Program-made: the position numbers and the translations under genes | The notes under the pieces: model-generated | What the model saw: the letters and a program-made list of their open reading frames with translations, nothing else | What the model was told of the DNA's origin: nothing | The model's database searches: none | Shown here: in pieces, positions 54,808 through 63,159 of the stretch | How the letters are laid out: every line of letters begins with the position of its first letter | Numbering within the stretch: the stretch's first letter is position 1 | NCBI RefSeq assembly: GCF_000504205.1 | Contig: NZ_AZAJ01000001.1 | Location: 1-64,000, forward strand | Length of the DNA: 64,000 nt | Direction: 5' to 3' | DNA from: Methanolobus tindarius DSM 2278 | GTDB lineage: Archaea; Halobacteriota; Methanosarcinia; Methanosarcinales; Methanosarcinaceae

Positions 54808-56550
54808 TTGGACGGAATATACATTGCAGTTGCAATTCTTTTGCTTTACTGGATCGTTGTAATAGCACTTGACAGAAAAGGAATACTTGAAAAATACAAT
54901 ATCAGCGCCTATGGCCCTGTTCTGATGATCAGGACTACAAAAGGACTGAAATTACTTGATAAGCTTGCCATACCTAAAAAAGCATGGAGAATCTATGCAG
55001 ACATCGGTATCAGACTTATGTTTATAGGAATGATAGCGATGTTTTTGTTTGTTATACTTTCAGACCTTGCCATGCTGGCATCATATGAAACAAATACAAT
55101 GCCGGAACCCGGAAAGTTCAATGCCGCAAGGAACATATTCCTGATACCTGGTGTCAACGAGTTCATACCTCTTGTATGGGGTACAATAGCACTACTTGTC
55201 ACTCTCGTTGTCCATGAATTCTCGCATGCAATACTATGCAGGGTGGAAGATATCAGGGTCAAGTCCATGGGAATCCTGCTTGCTGTTGTACCTATCGGTG
55301 GTTTTGCAGAACCTGACGAAGAAGAGCTTTTTGGAAAGAAAGAAGAAGAAGAACTCACTGATGAAAACGACCCTTATGGAGACCGGCGACTTGGAATCGT
55401 AATTGACAGAAAAGAAGAAGAAGAAAAGAAAGTTGTCAAAACCGATGAAAAAATAGCCACGCGTACCCAGAGAGCAAGAATACTTGCTGCAGGTGTCATG
55501 GCAAACTTCGTGGTGGCATTTCTGGCATTTGCACTGCTTTTTGGACCTGTACTCGGTTCACTGGAACCTCTTGGAGATACAATGGTCATGGACATTTCCG
55601 AAGATAGCCCCGCATATTCTGCAGGCATCAGGGAAAACATGATTATAACACAAATTGATGATACGAAAATCAGCAATGTAAATGAAATGCTTGATTATCT
55701 TGATGGACTTGAAACAGGCACAGCTGTAACTGTTTATGCAGCTGCCGAAAGGGTAGAGTCCAGCTATGAACTGGAAGTTGGAAATACGGATATTGAACCC
55801 GAAGGCATCCTTATCCAGAGCATAGTGGAAGGTAACCCTGCAGAAGCAGCAGGGATGGAAGCAGGTACTCATATTCTCTATATTGATGGGAATCCGATCT
55901 ATACTTATAGTGATTTCAGCGAAGTTCTCAGTGAAAGCACTCCGGGACAGGAAATTTCAGTTGTGGTTGAAAACGATGAAGGAGAAACAACTGAATATGC
56001 AGTTACTCTTGCAGAACATCCGGATTATGAAGGCAGAGGTTTCCTTGGGGTGCGAACTACTTCAGGAGAAAGTGTAGAAACATCACTTGGGTTCTCCGTT
56101 GGTGAATATCCTGCAGCTGAATATCTGGAATTGCTAAAGAGTGTTCCGAGCATGCTTGGCGGACTTGCAGGATGGTATATTATTCTTGTACTGCCAATAA
56201 GTGGGTTTGCCGGTGAAGGATTCCCGGGTTTCAGTGAAACACTTTCCCAGTTCTATGTGCCGGTTGGATGGGCAGAACCTTTCGGAATAGGAGTATTCTG
56301 GCTTGCAAACACACTCCTGTGGGTAGGCTGGCTTAACTTCTATGTGGGCCTGTTCAACTGCCTTCCAGCCGTACCTCTTGACGGAGGACACGTTTTCAGG
56401 GATTCTTTGAATGCTTTCATTTACAAGATCACAGGAAATGAAGAAAAGGCAGAAAATGTGTCAGCATTGATTACAGCCACATTTGCAATGATGATATTAT
56501 TCTCATTCATCTTCATGGTCATAGGACCTTACCTTGTACACGGATTCTGA
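54808..56550 (+). CDS. Site-2 protease (M50) with tandem PDZ domains
   Basis: A 580-residue intramembrane metalloprotease. The zinc motif HEFSH is at residues 136-140 in a transmembrane helix (LVVHEFSHAIL), and the second motif LDGGHVFRDS with D525 lies near the C-terminus. Between them are about two PDZ domains (residues about 260-330 and 335-415). A highly charged insert of about 40 residues (EEEELTDENDPYG, then DRKEEEEKKVV) lies between the first catalytic helices and the PDZ part. It starts with TTG 54808 behind a CCGGAGAG ribosome-binding site. Such enzymes cleave membrane-bound regulators; the substrate is not known. Confidence 0.88.
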   Translation: MDGIYIAVAILLLYWIVVIALDRKGILEKYNISAYGPVLMIRTTKGLKLLDKLAIPKKAWRIYADIGIRLMFIGMIAMFLFVILSDLAMLASYETNTMPEPGKFNAARNIFLIPGVNEFIPLVWGTIALLVTLVVHEFSHAILCRVEDIRVKSMGILLAVVPIGGFAEPDEEELFGKKEEEELTDENDPYGDRRLGIVIDRKEEEEKKVVKTDEKIATRTQRARILAAGVMANFVVAFLAFALLFGPVLGSLEPLGDTMVMDISEDSPAYSAGIRENMIITQIDDTKISNVNEMLDYLDGLETGTAVTVYAAAERVESSYELEVGNTDIEPEGILIQSIVEGNPAEAAGMEAGTHILYIDGNPIYTYSDFSEVLSESTPGQEISVVVENDEGETTEYAVTLAEHPDYEGRGFLGVRTTSGESVETSLGFSVGEYPAAEYLELLKSVPSMLGGLAGWYIILVLPISGFAGEGFPGFSETLSQFYVPVGWAEPFGIGVFWLANTLLWVGWLNFYVGLFNCLPAVPLDGGHVFRDSLNAFIYKITGNEEKAENVSALITATFAMMILFSFIFMVIGPYLVHGF

Positions 56551-56595
56551 GAATGGATGAAAGGAACTGTTTGATACAATAACAGGGGAACTCAC

Positions 56596-57609
56596 ATGAA
56601 AAGAAGGCACCTTTGGCATAAGACACTTCTAAAATCATTCCTTGGAGCTCTTGCCATAATAGTGGTGTACATGATAATCTTTGTGGAGATTATGATATAC
56701 GAGGGCCAGACCGAGTATGTCAATATCTATGATGCTATTTACTGGGTGATAACCACTCTTACAACAGTAGGTTACGGCGATATTACAATGGCATCCCCAA
56801 TAGGAAAATTGTATGCCGTTTTTGTCCAGTTGACAGGAATACCACTGGTATTTGGAATACTTTTCACCCTTGTAATTATTCCCTGGATGGAAAAAAAGAT
56901 CCAGTCCAATATTCCTTCCAAAGCTTCGAAGAAGCTTACAGATCACATAATTATCTGCGGATATAACAGGCTTATTGAGACACTTATTGAGGAGCTGAAA
57001 GAAAACGACATACCATACATCCTTGTTGAAGAAGAATCTGAACTTGTGATGGAACTGTTGAAGAGAAATATCCATGCCATCTATGGTCTTGTCAGTGAGG
57101 AAGAAACCCTCAGAAATGCAAACATAAAAGAAGCACGTTTCCTGATAGCAAACAGAAACGATGAGATGAATGCAAATATTGTGCTCACAGCACGCAATAT
57201 CAGCGATGTGAATATCATTGCAATTGTAGAAGACAGAGCCAATAAGAAATACCTGAAATATGCAGGAGCAACAAGTGTTGTTTCACCTAAGGAACTCTTT
57301 GGAAGGTTCATAGGAAGGAAGGCTGCGGACCCGTTTGTTAACAGGCTAACCGGTGCAACTGAATTCTTTGAAGGAGTCAGTATTGTTGAATTACCTATCT
57401 ATCCGAAAAGCCCGTTGATGGGCAAAACCATGAAAAATGCAGCCATAAGGGAAAAGACCGGTGCAAATGTTGTTGGAATGTGGAAAGGTGGAAGCCTGAC
57501 ATTTATTATTAAACCCGATGATATTATCAAAGACAACTCGGTGCTCCTTGCAATTGGTTCCAATGACCAGCTATCGAAACTTAAGAAATTGACACAATCC
57601 GGGGAGTAA
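56596..57609 (+). CDS. Two-helix K+ channel with TrkA/RCK domain
   Basis: A 337-residue potassium channel. Two transmembrane helices (about 13-33 and 70-93) flank the pore loop with the selectivity filter TVGYGD (residues 57-62). A cytoplasmic RCK domain follows: TrkA_N (HIIICGYNRLIETLIEELKE in part) and TrkA_C (about 250-337, KTMKNAAIREKTGANVVGMW in part). It resembles MthK-type archaeal channels. The next gene, another TrkA protein, starts 4 nt after the stop codon, so they form a pair. The ribosome-binding site is AGGGGA. Confidence 0.92.
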   Translation: MKRRHLWHKTLLKSFLGALAIIVVYMIIFVEIMIYEGQTEYVNIYDAIYWVITTLTTVGYGDITMASPIGKLYAVFVQLTGIPLVFGILFTLVIIPWMEKKIQSNIPSKASKKLTDHIIICGYNRLIETLIEELKENDIPYILVEEESELVMELLKRNIHAIYGLVSEEETLRNANIKEARFLIANRNDEMNANIVLTARNISDVNIIAIVEDRANKKYLKYAGATSVVSPKELFGRFIGRKAADPFVNRLTGATEFFEGVSIVELPIYPKSPLMGKTMKNAAIREKTGANVVGMWKGGSLTFIIKPDDIIKDNSVLLAIGSNDQLSKLKKLTQSGE

Positions 57610-57613
57610 ATGT

Positions 57614-58321
57614 ATGGAAAATTATATGGAAAATCCAGGACATAAAGATCATATTGTAGTTCTCGGATCCGGAGATGTTGGCAGAAGGGTTGTTGAAACA
57701 CTAACTTATGCAAACATCAAATTCGTAGTTGTTGATTCACAGGCGCATACTTTTGAGAATGCTGACTATGATTATGTTGTGGGAAATGCAACTGAGGAAG
57801 AAATCCTGATTCAAGCTGGTGTTCCACAGGCATCTACAATCATAGTTACCCTGAATGATGACACACATGTGATGTTTGCAACACTGATATCAAGAGGACT
57901 TAATCCCGATTCAACAATAATTGCCAGGGCAAATTCATATAAGTCCATAGACAAGATTTACAAGGCAGGTGCAAATTATGTTGCTGCGCTGCCTATTGTT
58001 GCCGGACAGATGCTTGCAAAAATGACTTCAAGATGTATTGATGTCTCATGTAAAAAAATGGATGAGGATATCATGCTTTATGAAGGTGTGGATATTGAAA
58101 AACACACGATTACCAATTCAGATGATCTTGCAAACAAGACAGTGGCTGATATAAGTCTCAGGCATAAAGTTGGTTGTACTATTTTAGGAATCGAAAGAGA
58201 CGGAAAGATTATAACAGATATACTTCCATCAACGAAGATGCTGAAAGGTGATATCATTGCAGTAGTAGGCGGGAGAGAAGAAATATCCCGTTTCAAGGAT
58301 AAATATGTGAAGAAACCGTGA
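57614..58321 (+). CDS. TrkA-like NAD-binding potassium regulator
   Basis: A 235-residue protein with a TrkA_N Rossmann domain (VVLGSGDVGRRVVETLTYA near residues 13-30, then VVGNATEEEIL) and a TrkA_C domain (about 150-235, KTVADISLRHKVGCTILGIERDGK in part). It begins 4 nt after the channel gene and may be its soluble partner, or a fragment homologous to the RCK domain of that channel. It binds nucleotides to gate K+ transport. Confident at family level; a Trk/Ktr membrane partner is not in the window. Confidence 0.88.
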   Translation: MENYMENPGHKDHIVVLGSGDVGRRVVETLTYANIKFVVVDSQAHTFENADYDYVVGNATEEEILIQAGVPQASTIIVTLNDDTHVMFATLISRGLNPDSTIIARANSYKSIDKIYKAGANYVAALPIVAGQMLAKMTSRCIDVSCKKMDEDIMLYEGVDIEKHTITNSDDLANKTVADISLRHKVGCTILGIERDGKIITDILPSTKMLKGDIIAVVGGREEISRFKDKYVKKP

Positions 58322-58343
58322 TTTTCAAAAGGATCGTCTGTAA

Positions 58344-59093
58344 ATGCAAACTATATTCTTTGCCGTAATTGTCTTCTTTGCTTCCATCCTGTTCTCAATG
58401 ATAGGACTTGGTGGGGCAATATTTTATGTGCCTTTCTTTTACTGGGTAACCGGGGATTTCATATTTTCAATTACCATTGCACTCCTTCTGAATATAGTAA
58501 CTTCTGCATCCGCAGCAATTACCTATATTCGAAAGAAACTGGTGGATTTTAAAATTGCCATTCCGTTTATTATCGCATCAATGACAGGAGCACAAATAGG
58601 AGCCTATTTTACACAAATAGCACCTGTAGAGTTGCTCCTTGGAATGCTTACAATGCTTATGTTTATTGTAGGCGAAGAGATGATCTTTTCCAGAATACGA
58701 TTCATGTATCAGGAAAAAGAAATTAAAGGACAGGAAAAATACATCTTTGTCACTATGTTCGGATTTCTTGTAGGATCTATTTCCGGAATGCTGGGAATAG
58801 GTGGAGGTACTTTCATAGTTCCTTTGCTGTTGATATTTGGATTCGGGATTAAAAGAGCAGCAGCAAGTTCCGGTTTTATTGTCCTTTTCACGTCAATTTC
58901 GGCTTTTGCAGCACATGTTGCCTCCTGGACACCTGATATTAACCTTATTGCTGCAGTATCAGTTTCATCATTCCTTGGTGCACAGCTGGGTTCGTACCTG
59001 ATGCATAACAAGATCAATGCCGAAACACTCCAAAAAATATTTGGTATTGTACTCTGGTTAATGGCGATAAGAATGCTGACAGACTTTTTATGA
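58344..59093 (+). CDS. TauE/SafE family permease
   Basis: A 249-residue integral membrane protein with about eight transmembrane helices and an internal repeat: MIGLGGAIFYVPFFYWVTGD in the first half and MLGIGGGTFIVPLLLIFGFG in the second, the two signatures of TauE/SafE transporters. These export or import sulfonates, sulfite or related anions. It follows the TrkA gene by 22 bp in the same direction and may be co-transcribed. The substrate cannot be predicted. The ATG is preceded by a GGATCG stretch. Confidence 0.88.
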   Translation: MQTIFFAVIVFFASILFSMIGLGGAIFYVPFFYWVTGDFIFSITIALLLNIVTSASAAITYIRKKLVDFKIAIPFIIASMTGAQIGAYFTQIAPVELLLGMLTMLMFIVGEEMIFSRIRFMYQEKEIKGQEKYIFVTMFGFLVGSISGMLGIGGGTFIVPLLLIFGFGIKRAAASSGFIVLFTSISAFAAHVASWTPDINLIAAVSVSSFLGAQLGSYLMHNKINAETLQKIFGIVLWLMAIRMLTDFL

Positions 59094-59177
59094 GTGATAA
59101 TTAATTTAAATTATCATATAATGCCATGTTTAATAGAAACCTTTAATACTGCCAGAAGCTATCAGTAGTTGCCTTGC

Positions 59178-59274
59178 GGGCCTGTAGGGTAGCCAGGATA
59201 TCCTGATGGGCTTCGATGTTACCATAGTGGTGCGAAGATACCCATCGACTCGTGTTCGAATCGCGGCAGGCCCG
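59178..59274 (+). tRNA. tRNA-Arg (UCG) with 23-nt intron
   Basis: Acceptor GGGCCTG/CAGGCCC with discriminator G, T-loop TTCGAAT, and anticodon stem ATGGG/CCCAT enclose the loop CTTCGA plus an insertion. The intron is 59217-59239, between positions 37 and 38. Exon and intron form a bulge-helix-bulge: central helix CTTC/GAAG, bulges GAT and ATA, and an inner stem TACCA/TGGTG with loop TAG. Cutting after GA and after AT gives the loop CTTCGAA, anticodon UCG, reading CGA/CGG. CCA is not encoded. Confidence 0.9.
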
Positions 59275-59475
59275 TTCTTTTGTTTATTATTTTTTATTTT
59301 TCAAATTCTTTGTTTATTTAATCCGGACTTTGGATTTGTAGTATTGAGATTTTAGAATACATCAGGCATCGAAATTGGAAGTTACTACTTTTTGCATTGA
59401 TACGAATATACCGACATATTAATAAATTCATGAATATATCATAATATTTGATACAAAAATTTAAAGAGTATTTAA

Positions 59476-60051
59476 ATGTCTAAAGTTATTAAATGGCTTA
59501 TGTTATTGGTTTGTATATTTGTATTTTTATCTGATCCTGCAATAGCAATTGAAAGCAATGAGCAAAATACTTCTTTTACAAATAACAGTAATTTCTCAGA
59601 CTATAGAACTATTATTATTGAAGAATTAGAAGATGATCCCGATCTGATTGCTATCCGGGGAACGATACCTGAAATAAAGAATTCGGAAGGACTAAAAGAA
59701 TGGTATGAGGATATTCATAGTCATAAAGAAAAGATAGGGTCTTTGATTGAACCATATATGGCTTCAAATGGCGGTCCGGTAGTAGCACTTGCGTATAATA
59801 GTGATGGATATATGCTTGTTTACCTGGATAAATACCTGGAAACTGAAGTTAATGATACAACAATTGATATGATTTACCAAACAATTGAAGAAGGGTATAA
59901 GCAAGAAGGAACTGACAATATTCCTGTAGTTTTCATGTTCAGATATCGAACTATTGAGACATTGGAAGATGAAACATACTTATCCGGATTTAGTTCAATT
60001 TTGTGTATATTGGTTATTATGTGTCTGATAGCATTGAAAAAGTATAATTAA
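59476..60051 (+). CDS. Exported membrane-anchored protein of unknown function
   Basis: A 191-residue protein with an N-terminal signal peptide (about residues 5-25, ending AIAIE), an extracellular domain (VVALAYNSDGYMLVYLDKYLE in part) and a C-terminal transmembrane helix (about 168-187, SSILCILVIMCLIAL) followed by KKYN. Both ends suggest a type I membrane protein. I do not recognise a family. It follows the tRNA-Arg by 200 bp and has a start in AT-rich sequence with weak ribosome-binding site AAGAG. Confidence 0.65.
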   Translation: MSKVIKWLMLLVCIFVFLSDPAIAIESNEQNTSFTNNSNFSDYRTIIIEELEDDPDLIAIRGTIPEIKNSEGLKEWYEDIHSHKEKIGSLIEPYMASNGGPVVALAYNSDGYMLVYLDKYLETEVNDTTIDMIYQTIEEGYKQEGTDNIPVVFMFRYRTIETLEDETYLSGFSSILCILVIMCLIALKKYN

Positions 60052-60149
60052 CTATCAACTTGCTGTCATTTTCTTCTCAGATTTTACGGACAATTATCTT
60101 TTAATCAAATTATCACACCTTACATTGAAAATATAATATATAACTCATA

Positions 60150-60212
60150 AACCGTTTAGCGCATATCTTTTTATACCATTATGTTCGTCAGAACATATCG
60201 GTAAAAACGGTT
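60150..60212. promoter_or_regulatory. Promoter with nested inverted repeats before the metal-binding-protein operon
   Basis: A TATA box TTTTTATA (60168-60175) predicts transcription start near 60198. Around it are a palindrome ATGTTC-GTCA-GAACAT (60181-60196) and, outside, an 8-bp inverted pair AACCGTTT (60150-60157) and AAACGGTT (60205-60212). The symmetry over the core promoter is typical for a repressor operator, perhaps metal-responsive; the regulator is not known. Confidence 0.55.
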
Positions 60213-60232
60213 AATGTTTAACAGGTGTTGTC

Positions 60233-61318
60233 ATGAACGTAAAAAATGGTACATTACTCCTCATTTTGATAGTTTTGCTGGCTGTTACTGCATGTGGATG
60301 CATGGAACAGACCGAAGCAGAACAGGTACAGGTTACTACAAATAACACGGTGCAAATCACGGATATGCTTGGCAGGGAACTAACGGTACCCGAAGAGATC
60401 ACATCGGTTTACGCTACATCCCCTCCTTCTACAATTCTTGTTTACATGCTTGCACCTGAAAAAGTTGCAGGCTGGAATTTTCTTAACACTTTTAACCACA
60501 CATTGATGAACGATGAATATCTCAATTTACCAATTCTTGGTGGGTGGTTCGGTACGCAGACAGGAAATTATGAGACAATTATCAATATTCATCCTGATAT
60601 CGTAATGGAAGGATACACAACAGATGGTCAGATAGATGAAGCAATCAAGCGCAGGCAGGAATCTTTTGGAAATATCCCGGTTGTTGCCATTGATGATTCA
60701 ATCATTTTTGTAGAAGAATCAGACCCGACAATTGAGTACGTGGGAGAACTCCTGGATTGTGAGGAACAGGCAGCCGATTTTATGGAATTCAGGGCTGATA
60801 TTCTCGATGAAATAGAAAATAAAGTCTCCGATATTCCTGACGAGGAAAAGGTAAGAGTCTACTATGCAGAAGGACCCACAGGTCTTAAAACCGATCCATC
60901 CGGGTCACAACATTCACAGGTTATCGATATCTGTGGAGGTATAAATGTTGCAAATTGTTCCCTTACTCCCGGAAACGGAATGACACCTGTTTCAATTGAA
61001 CAGGTGATGGAATGGAATCCTGAAATAATCCTCACATCAAATGCCCAGTTCTACAATACAGTTTACTCAGATCCACTGTGGGAGAACATTGATGCCGTAC
61101 AGAACGAGCGTGTTTACCTGTCACCCCTTAACCCATTCTGCTGGATAGACAGGCCACAGGGACCACATCTCATAATCGGAACTGCATGGACGGCCACCGT
61201 ATTGTATCCTGATCTTTTCGAAGATATGGATATGGAACAAACTACACGTGATTTCTATTCACAGTTCCTGCATTATGATCTTACAGAAGAGGAAATGGAA
61301 TCACTGTTGAATCCTTAA
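60233..61318 (+). CDS. Iron/corrinoid-type ABC transporter substrate-binding lipoprotein
   Basis: A 361-residue lipoprotein (lipobox ACGC with Cys near 21) of the TroA-like/BtuF superfamily. The domain begins with ITDMLGRELTVPEEI and has the class III two-lobed layout joined by a long helix (TIEYVGELLDCEEQAADFMEFR in part). Conserved blocks EGPTGLKTDPSGSQHSQVIDICGG and LNPFCWIDRPQGPH (both in part) recur in the paralogue downstream. It should bind a metal chelate or corrinoid outside the cell for a permease not in the window. It is the first gene of a likely operon. Confidence 0.85.
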   Translation: MNVKNGTLLLILIVLLAVTACGCMEQTEAEQVQVTTNNTVQITDMLGRELTVPEEITSVYATSPPSTILVYMLAPEKVAGWNFLNTFNHTLMNDEYLNLPILGGWFGTQTGNYETIINIHPDIVMEGYTTDGQIDEAIKRRQESFGNIPVVAIDDSIIFVEESDPTIEYVGELLDCEEQAADFMEFRADILDEIENKVSDIPDEEKVRVYYAEGPTGLKTDPSGSQHSQVIDICGGINVANCSLTPGNGMTPVSIEQVMEWNPEIILTSNAQFYNTVYSDPLWENIDAVQNERVYLSPLNPFCWIDRPQGPHLIIGTAWTATVLYPDLFEDMDMEQTTRDFYSQFLHYDLTEEEMESLLNP

Positions 61319-61339
61319 CCGGGTTCAGAAACTAATGAT

Positions 61340-61377
61340 AAGCACAGGTATTCGCACAAACCTTCCTATCTGTGCTT
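61340..61377 (+). terminator. Hairpin between the two binding-protein genes
   Basis: AAGCACAG (61340-61347) and CTGTGCTT (61370-61377) are perfect 8-bp complements, followed by TCTTTT. The structure could act as a partial terminator or an mRNA processing site, so that the first gene is made in excess. Archaeal termination depends mostly on the T-tract, so the role is uncertain. Confidence 0.4.
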
Positions 61378-61410
61378 TCTTTTAATTATAAAGCAAAAGG
61401 TGGTGAATAA

Positions 61411-62526
61411 ATGGATAAGAAATTCTGTCCAGTTAGTTCCTTTCTATTAATTCTTATTTTAGCAACCGCAATCAGTGGTTGTACTGACCAGACACAGCAA
61501 TCCATAGTACAACAAGAAGAATCTGTGGAGACTGTAGAAGTAACCGATATGCTGGGTCGCAACCTTACAGTTCCTTCTGAGATAGATAATGTTGTGACTG
61601 CAACTGGCCCTTATTCGATATTAGTGTACATGCTTGCACCTGAAAAACTTGCAGCATGGAATACATTTACTCCTGCGGACAACATGCACATGGATGAGCT
61701 TTATACCTCACTTCCTGTAGTCGGTTCATGGGGAAGTGCCCAGACAGCAAACTATGAAACGGTCATCAGTCTTAATCCTGAAATTGTTATTGAAGGATAT
61801 ACTGTAAACAAGAAAGGACAAATCAGTGAACAGGTCACTGAGAGGCAGGAGAAATTCGGAAGCATTCCTGTAGTTGCTATCAATGGTTCAATTATTGCCA
61901 TAGAAGATGGAGATGACACAATCGAATATCTGGGACAATTGCTTGATTGTGAAGAACAGGCAACTGAGTTCATCAATTTCAGGTTATCTGTTATTGACAA
62001 TATTAATGACAAAGTCGAAAGTATTCCGGACGATGAAAAGGTCCGTGTATACTATGCAGAAGGATCTACCGGTCTAAAAACAGATCCATCAGGTTCATTG
62101 CATTCTGAAGTAATCGATATATGCGGCGGTATTAATGTTGCTGATTGCCAGGTAACACCAGGAATGGGAATGACACCGGTTTCCATAGAACAGGTTGCTG
62201 AATGGAACCCTGAAGTAATACTGACAACAGATTCCGAGTTCTACAATTCTATTTATTCAGATCCATTATGGGCAAATATTGATGCTGTGCAGAATGGACG
62301 TGTATATCTGGCGCCACAAAACCCTTTCTGCTGGATAGACAGACCATATGGTGTACATCGCGTGATAGGAGCTGCATGGACAGCTAATGTACTCTACCCG
62401 GAACTGTTTCCGGATACTGAACTAGAAGAATTAACAACTGAGTTCTATTCACAATTCTTCCATTACGACCTCAATAATGAAGAACTGAAGAATTTGCTCT
62501 ACCCCGAAGAGGAGGCATTGGCATGA
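61411..62526 (+). CDS. Second iron/corrinoid-type substrate-binding lipoprotein (paralogue)
   Basis: A 371-residue lipoprotein (lipobox ISGC near Cys 23) that is a clear paralogue of the upstream gene over its full length: VTDMLGRNLTVPSEI at the beginning, then AEGSTGLKTDPSGS, ICGGINVADCQVTPG, and QNPFCWIDRPYG. The RBS is AAGGTGGTG. It ends with an ATGA-type overlap with the methyltransferase gene (62523-62526). Two binding proteins without an adjacent permease suggest different ligands or use with a permease elsewhere. A good candidate for uptake of a metal complex. Confidence 0.85.
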   Translation: MDKKFCPVSSFLLILILATAISGCTDQTQQSIVQQEESVETVEVTDMLGRNLTVPSEIDNVVTATGPYSILVYMLAPEKLAAWNTFTPADNMHMDELYTSLPVVGSWGSAQTANYETVISLNPEIVIEGYTVNKKGQISEQVTERQEKFGSIPVVAINGSIIAIEDGDDTIEYLGQLLDCEEQATEFINFRLSVIDNINDKVESIPDDEKVRVYYAEGSTGLKTDPSGSLHSEVIDICGGINVADCQVTPGMGMTPVSIEQVAEWNPEVILTTDSEFYNSIYSDPLWANIDAVQNGRVYLAPQNPFCWIDRPYGVHRVIGAAWTANVLYPELFPDTELEELTTEFYSQFFHYDLNNEELKNLLYPEEEALA

Positions 62527-63140
62527 AGCAGGATGATAAGTTGCATAATTTCCCGGATATAGCAGAGAATGTGTTTGCACCAATTTATCCTGTGATAGCA
62601 TCCGACATAATTGCTTCCAGTGGCATAAAAGAAGGAATATGCATTGACCTTGGGTGCGGGCTTGCATCACTTGGAATTGCTCTGGCAGAACAGACATCTC
62701 TTACGGTTTATGCTGTGGACATCTCAGAGAAAATGTACGAACTGGCAACGGAAAAAGCTTCCAGACACGATGTTTCTGACAGATTAAAACCAACATTGGC
62801 AGATGTGCATAAACTCCCATTTAATGATGATTTTGCAAATCTCATAGTGAGCCGCGGCTCTGTATTCTTCTGGAATGATCTACCTGTTGCCTTCAGTGAA
62901 ATTGCCAGAATACTTGCCCCCGGAGGTGAAGCCTGGATAGGTGGTGGTTTTGGTACCGCCGAACTTCGCCAGCAGATAGCAAAAACAATGGAAGAACGTG
63001 ATCCTGGCTGGCAGGAAGGTTCTAAAAAAAGGCTCAGCCCGGAGAACAAGCAGGCAATGAAGAATGCCTGTGTCAGTACAGGGCTGCTATTCAGGGTTGT
63101 AGATGATGGTGCTGGATTCTGGGTGGTTCTGAATAAGTAA
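62523..63140 (+). CDS. Class I SAM-dependent methyltransferase
   Basis: A 205-residue methyltransferase. SAM-binding motif I is CIDLGCGLASLGIALAE (about 40-56), followed by VYAVDISEKMYELA, the post-I acidic loop, ADVHKLPFNDD and SRGSVFFWNDL (motif IV-V region), and the IARILAPGGEAWIGGG strand. The sequence is of the ubiE/YcgJ-like general type. It is translationally coupled to the second binding protein. The substrate could be the metal ligand or the protein's own small molecule, but nothing in the sequence proves this. Confidence 0.85.
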   Translation: MKQDDKLHNFPDIAENVFAPIYPVIASDIIASSGIKEGICIDLGCGLASLGIALAEQTSLTVYAVDISEKMYELATEKASRHDVSDRLKPTLADVHKLPFNDDFANLIVSRGSVFFWNDLPVAFSEIARILAPGGEAWIGGGFGTAELRQQIAKTMEERDPGWQEGSKKRLSPENKQAMKNACVSTGLLFRVVDDGAGFWVVLNK

Positions 63141-63159
63141 TATTGAAAGGAGGCAAAAA

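Noticed and set aside
60181..60196. LexA-type SOS box interpretation of ATGTTC-GTCA-GAACAT
   Set aside because: Archaea lack LexA and the downstream genes are transport-related; kept only as a palindrome of unknown regulator.
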